From Prinia subflava (Eukaryota; Chordata; Aves; Passeriformes; Cisticolidae): 64,000 nucleotides of DNA. This document shows positions 60,431-64,000 of this stretch, in pieces. The notes under the pieces were generated by a model. The model was given only the letters and a program-made list of their open reading frames with translations. It searched no databases and had not been told where the DNA came from. The translations under genes were made by a program, and so were the position numbers. Positions within the stretch are counted from its first letter, which is position 1, and every line of letters begins with the position of its first letter. Location: positions 35,961,583-36,025,582 of the forward strand of contig NC_086253.1 of NCBI RefSeq assembly GCF_021018805.1, read 5' to 3'.

Positions 60431-63400
60431 GGCTGAGCACAGCTGCTTGTGGAAATAAGGGTGCAGTTCTTTCTCTATGGTCTATCATTTCTCACCTGAC
60501 ACAGGACACGCATTGCTACCTCCTGGCTACCCTGAGTGATATTTAAGTTTCAAAGCTTGCTTTGGCTGACCCTCTCAGTCAAAGGAATAACTGTGCTCTG
60601 CTAATCAAGCTTTTGGAAAACTTGCTTGTTCCATACTTCAGTGATTCCTAGCACTTGCCTTTTGTTCCACTGGGCTTCCATGTTTTGATTTTTTTTTTTT
60701 TTTCCTGATATACTCAGCCTACCAGTTCTCTCAAATCAGCCTTTTACAGATATCTGTCCTTTATCGGTCATCCCATCCATCTGTCTTCCTCCAGTAATTT
60801 TCAAACTACAGGACTTCAGTAGCATTTTCTAGCATATCATTTCTCCCTGGAGCCTCTCTAGGCTACTCCATAAAACTGTCTTCCTTATGTCTCACATCGA
60901 TGCCCCCAGCTTCATGCCACACATCAGTGGCCTCCAGCTCATTGCTCTGCATCACTGCCCTTCTAGCCCATACTCATGGATATTGGCCCACATTTTAATT
61001 AGGATAAAACTGAAACCAAACAAGAAATATATGAAGTAAAAATGTAAATTATGTTCAGTGGGTTGCAGGTGCTATCATTTTATCTTAATGAGCATTTGGT
61101 ATATAAAGGACTTTACAAAGCGTAAATAATTCTGCTTCAAAAATTCTTATGGGTTTTATTAACTTTTTGACAACAGCCTAATTTTGGACCTAAAGAGAAC
61201 ACACATCCTGTCATCCAAGGCTGCTTTTCCAAGCCAATAATACACTCCTGTTTGGAATGATAAGTCAGTGTCATAACAGTGTTTTTCAGCAGATCCTGTC
61301 CTGTTCACAGTAAAATGTGAACAACTAAAGTGAGAAATACACAAGGATGCTTTCCCATTCTCTGGGGCTGAATGAAATTAGTAAGGTATTATGAGACAAA
61401 AGCATACCTAAAATTTTTGTGATACTGTCTAGTAAGAGAAAGGAAAAAAAGCTGGAAGGTTATCCTAAAATAAAAACAACCACAGGAAAAAAATAATTAT
61501 ATTCATTACCTTGGAAAGTCAAGGCAGGTTATACATGTTAAGTCATATTTCACTTCTTTTGGGTAGTTAAATTTTTATCAATCCTTATGTATGAGCCTAA
61601 TAGTTCCTAAACTTCACATCATTTTCACATTGGTGCTGTTGGCTTCAGCAAAATGCCAAATGTGCATTCCTTTTATATGTTTTATGGGATGTTTATAAAG
61701 CAGTATATTAATTATTAGGCACTGACATAGTCTTTTTTTTTTTGCTTTGTAGATAAGAGAGGAAAATTATGTGAAATGCGGGTCAAGACCTTATGTTAGT
61801 CAAAGTTGTGGTAGTTGTCCTAATCTCATTATTCTTACAGCTATAAAGTGAAGTAATTTCTAGAACTATTCATTAATAGTGCTAGAGTAAAATCCATGGA
61901 AAGGAGAAGAATCATCTCTAATATTAAAACAATAATTTATTTCTTTTGGATATTTTCAATATTTAAAACATGTAGCTAACTCAAAGCAAGAACACTCAGA
62001 AGCTAAGAAGAATTAGTTGTATATTTAGTCAGGTCCTATGCAAAAATATAACATGAGTTATAAATTTAATGTAATAGTCCTGCAGCTACCTAGCCCATTA
62101 GTGTGAACAGGATTTAAATCAACACAAGTCGTGGACTGCAGTTTTAACAAATCTGCACTCTGCCTATCCCATTTCACAGTCTCCATCTTGCACCCAAATG
62201 TACAGACAAGTTAATCAAGAGATCACAGGGAAGGAGTCCTGTGAGGCTCTCTCTGCTGCAGTATGGAAGACCATTCTGTCTGCGGAACATGCAGCACTAC
62301 ACACGAGTGAGAGCAAGGTCATCTCATTTACAGTCACCCAAATAGCATTTTGCAGTCTTGTCCGTCTCTGTAGAGTTAAGCTAATGCGACTGAAAAAGAA
62401 CCACTTAATTTTAAGCCAAAGAGGGAGAAAGTACTCAAATATTTCCATGCTATGACTGCATCAGGTTTGAAATGAAAGATGTCTGTGGTGCATTATGTGC
62501 ACAAGGTACTGGAAACAATATGTGCCCTACATGATAAAAGCCCACAGAGTTTTCAGTGCCTCCTTGGGGGGAGGAGGAAGGAATAGCAGACACTACTTTT
62601 AAAAGTTTGGGTCATTTTTCTGACACTTATTGGAAGGAAACTCTTTTTTATTTCTCATCAACTTCTAGATCACTTTGTTCTGGATTTGGTGATTCAAGTC
62701 TGCTTTTACAGACATAAGACTCTTCAGGGAAAAAAAAAGAAGAAAAATAATGTCATAAAGGGAGTTAATTTGTTAAACATGCAGCTGATCTTTCCATCAG
62801 CCTTTTAGATCCAGAAAAGCATTGAAATGAGCGACTTAGAAGTTTAAAAATTAAAAGGATGGTGTACAGAAATTCAGCAAACTGGAATACTTCATTTTTT
62901 GTCATCTCAGCCACACCACTTAGAACAGCCGAAAAAAGGTTGTATCTTATCACAGCAAAAATAATTTTTTCCAACTGAAACACCTACTGGAGGTAAAAAA
63001 GACACTTGAAAAAGTCATTCTTGTTATTTTACATTTACTTCAAATCTTTCAGTGAGAACTATATGCAAGATTTTCCCACCAACCAGTGAATGATAAGGAA
63101 AAAAAGGGATGCTTAGCATTGACTTTCCAATGTTGTCCCACTCTGTAGAGTGGGACTTTGACCAGGATCCTGTGGTCAACATATGACCTAAATGCAAGAA
63201 AATTGAGAGACAGAAACATAGCTGGCATGAGGCTGTTTTTTACAACACCAAAGATTTGTGTCAGATCCTCAATTTTCACCTAGTTTTATTCTTCTTTATT
63301 TTCTACCTCTGACCTCCTTTGATTCTCTTGCTTTCTAACTTCTTCGTCAAATTTCTGTGTTTGCTCACCACAGTGAATAACACATTCTGCTCACTTAGAC

Positions 63401-64000
63401 TTGCATCCTCCTGCCAACTCCAACCCCCTCCTCAGTCAGCCCATGTGGAGAAAAAAAGTGTCTCTCTTGCTCTAATGGTGTTTAGTATCATTAGCCAGGC
63501 ATCATTCATTACTCAAATCCAACCTTATTTTCTGCTTCAGTGATGGTAGTTCTCAATTAATTTAGCAGGTTTTAGACAAAATAGATGACACATTAATGTG
63601 TCTCCTTTTTTTTTTTTTTCCTGCCAGAGTAAACTAGCATCTGTCTGAATAGTAATCATAGAGGAAAATGTAATTTTAGAGTAAAACCAAAATCTTTGTT
63701 GTAAGAAAGAAAAACAGACAAGACAAACTGAAGCTACCCAATTCTCTTTAAAAATATGTTCTGGAATCTCACACAGAATGTTTACTTTTTAAAGAGGGAA
63801 GGAAGGAACAATAAATAGCCCTAAGGTCACACAAAATAGAGCATAACATTAATATGAGTGTATGACGATCAGATTGGACACTGTGTAGATGAAAGGTTCA
63901 GGATATTCTGCATCCGTCATTTTATGCTAACTAATAGAGACACCTAAAGAAAATATACAAACAAACACATCCAGAGATACTTCCGTCTATGACCTCCCAG
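60431..64000. other. AT-rich unique non-coding DNA
   Basis: T-runs lie near 60689, 61732 and 63608, and a hairpin at 63135-63156. I saw no gene or recognisable transposon. ORFs are below 86 codons. Confidence 0.6.
63135..63156. repeat. 10-bp perfect inverted repeat, 2-base spacer
   Basis: GTCCCACTCT at 63135-63144 pairs with AGAGTGGGAC at 63147-63156, separated by GT. It is a near-palindrome able to form a cruciform. No function is indicated. Confidence 0.85.

Noticed and set aside
1..64000. CRISPR arrays, tRNA/rRNA genes, bacterial operons or prophage
   Set aside because: No regularly spaced identical repeats, cloverleaf structures, ribosomal motifs or densely packed ORFs were seen. The composition and retroelements are vertebrate.

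Overview
The window looks like nuclear DNA from a bird, probably a songbird. The evidence is avian CR1 LINE 3' ends carrying the tandem-octamer hallmark, plus several long terminal repeats (LTRs) of endogenous retroviruses. Most of the 64 kb is AT-rich and non-coding, and no multi-exon gene can be recognised. The open reading frames are short and fall at random, inside repeats or inside microsatellites. The window is therefore best read as intergenic DNA (a gene desert) or the interior of a very long intron. There is no sign of bacterial genes, CRISPR arrays, tRNA or rRNA.

Layout. Positions 1-9.6 kb hold AT-rich unique DNA, simple repeats, two minus-strand CR1 tails (about 3.14 and 8.43 kb) and a strong inverted repeat at 8628-8658. 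A 1.32-kb plus-strand LTR lies at 9650-10969. A purine/CAA microsatellite at 13.15 kb and a GC-rich dispersed-repeat-like segment at 13.53-14.16 kb follow. Positions 14.2-20.6 kb are featureless. At 20.6-21.66 kb a GC-rich repeat-like block abuts a minus-strand LTR with an 11-bp perfect terminal inverted repeat. Positions 25-26.6 kb are repeat-poor and rich in homeodomain-type sites. A second copy of the long LTR lies at 26724-28138 with a perfect 5-bp target-site duplication.

Positions 28-36.6 kb are AT-rich unique DNA with one good hairpin (30118-30157). A plus-strand CR1 tail sits at 36.65-36.78 kb. An A-rich/CAA microsatellite at 37.81-37.92 kb adjoins a minus-strand LTR-like segment containing a roughly 27-bp CTGCAG repeat array. 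A minus-strand CR1 piece lies at 39.95-40.25 kb. The stretch 40.3-50 kb is nearly featureless. One ORF with a clean 3' splice acceptor lies at 50.04-50.25 kb. A degraded C-terminal piece of a LINE reverse transcriptase lies at 51.95-52.25 kb, and a 325-bp minus-strand solo LTR with a perfect 6-bp target-site duplication at 53374-53698. The remainder to 64 kb is AT-rich, with one GC-rich ORF patch near 60.3 kb.

No genes act together here. The main content is a record of retroelement insertion: at least three LTR types, each apparently reduced to a solo LTR, plus CR1 and an older LINE. A few repeat-free segments could be regulatory, but that is inference from composition and motifs only. I did not find evidence for a new biological system. 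The strongest sequence-level signals are the LTR boundaries with their target-site duplications, the LINE reverse-transcriptase relic, several near-perfect hairpins and the isolated splice-acceptor ORF.
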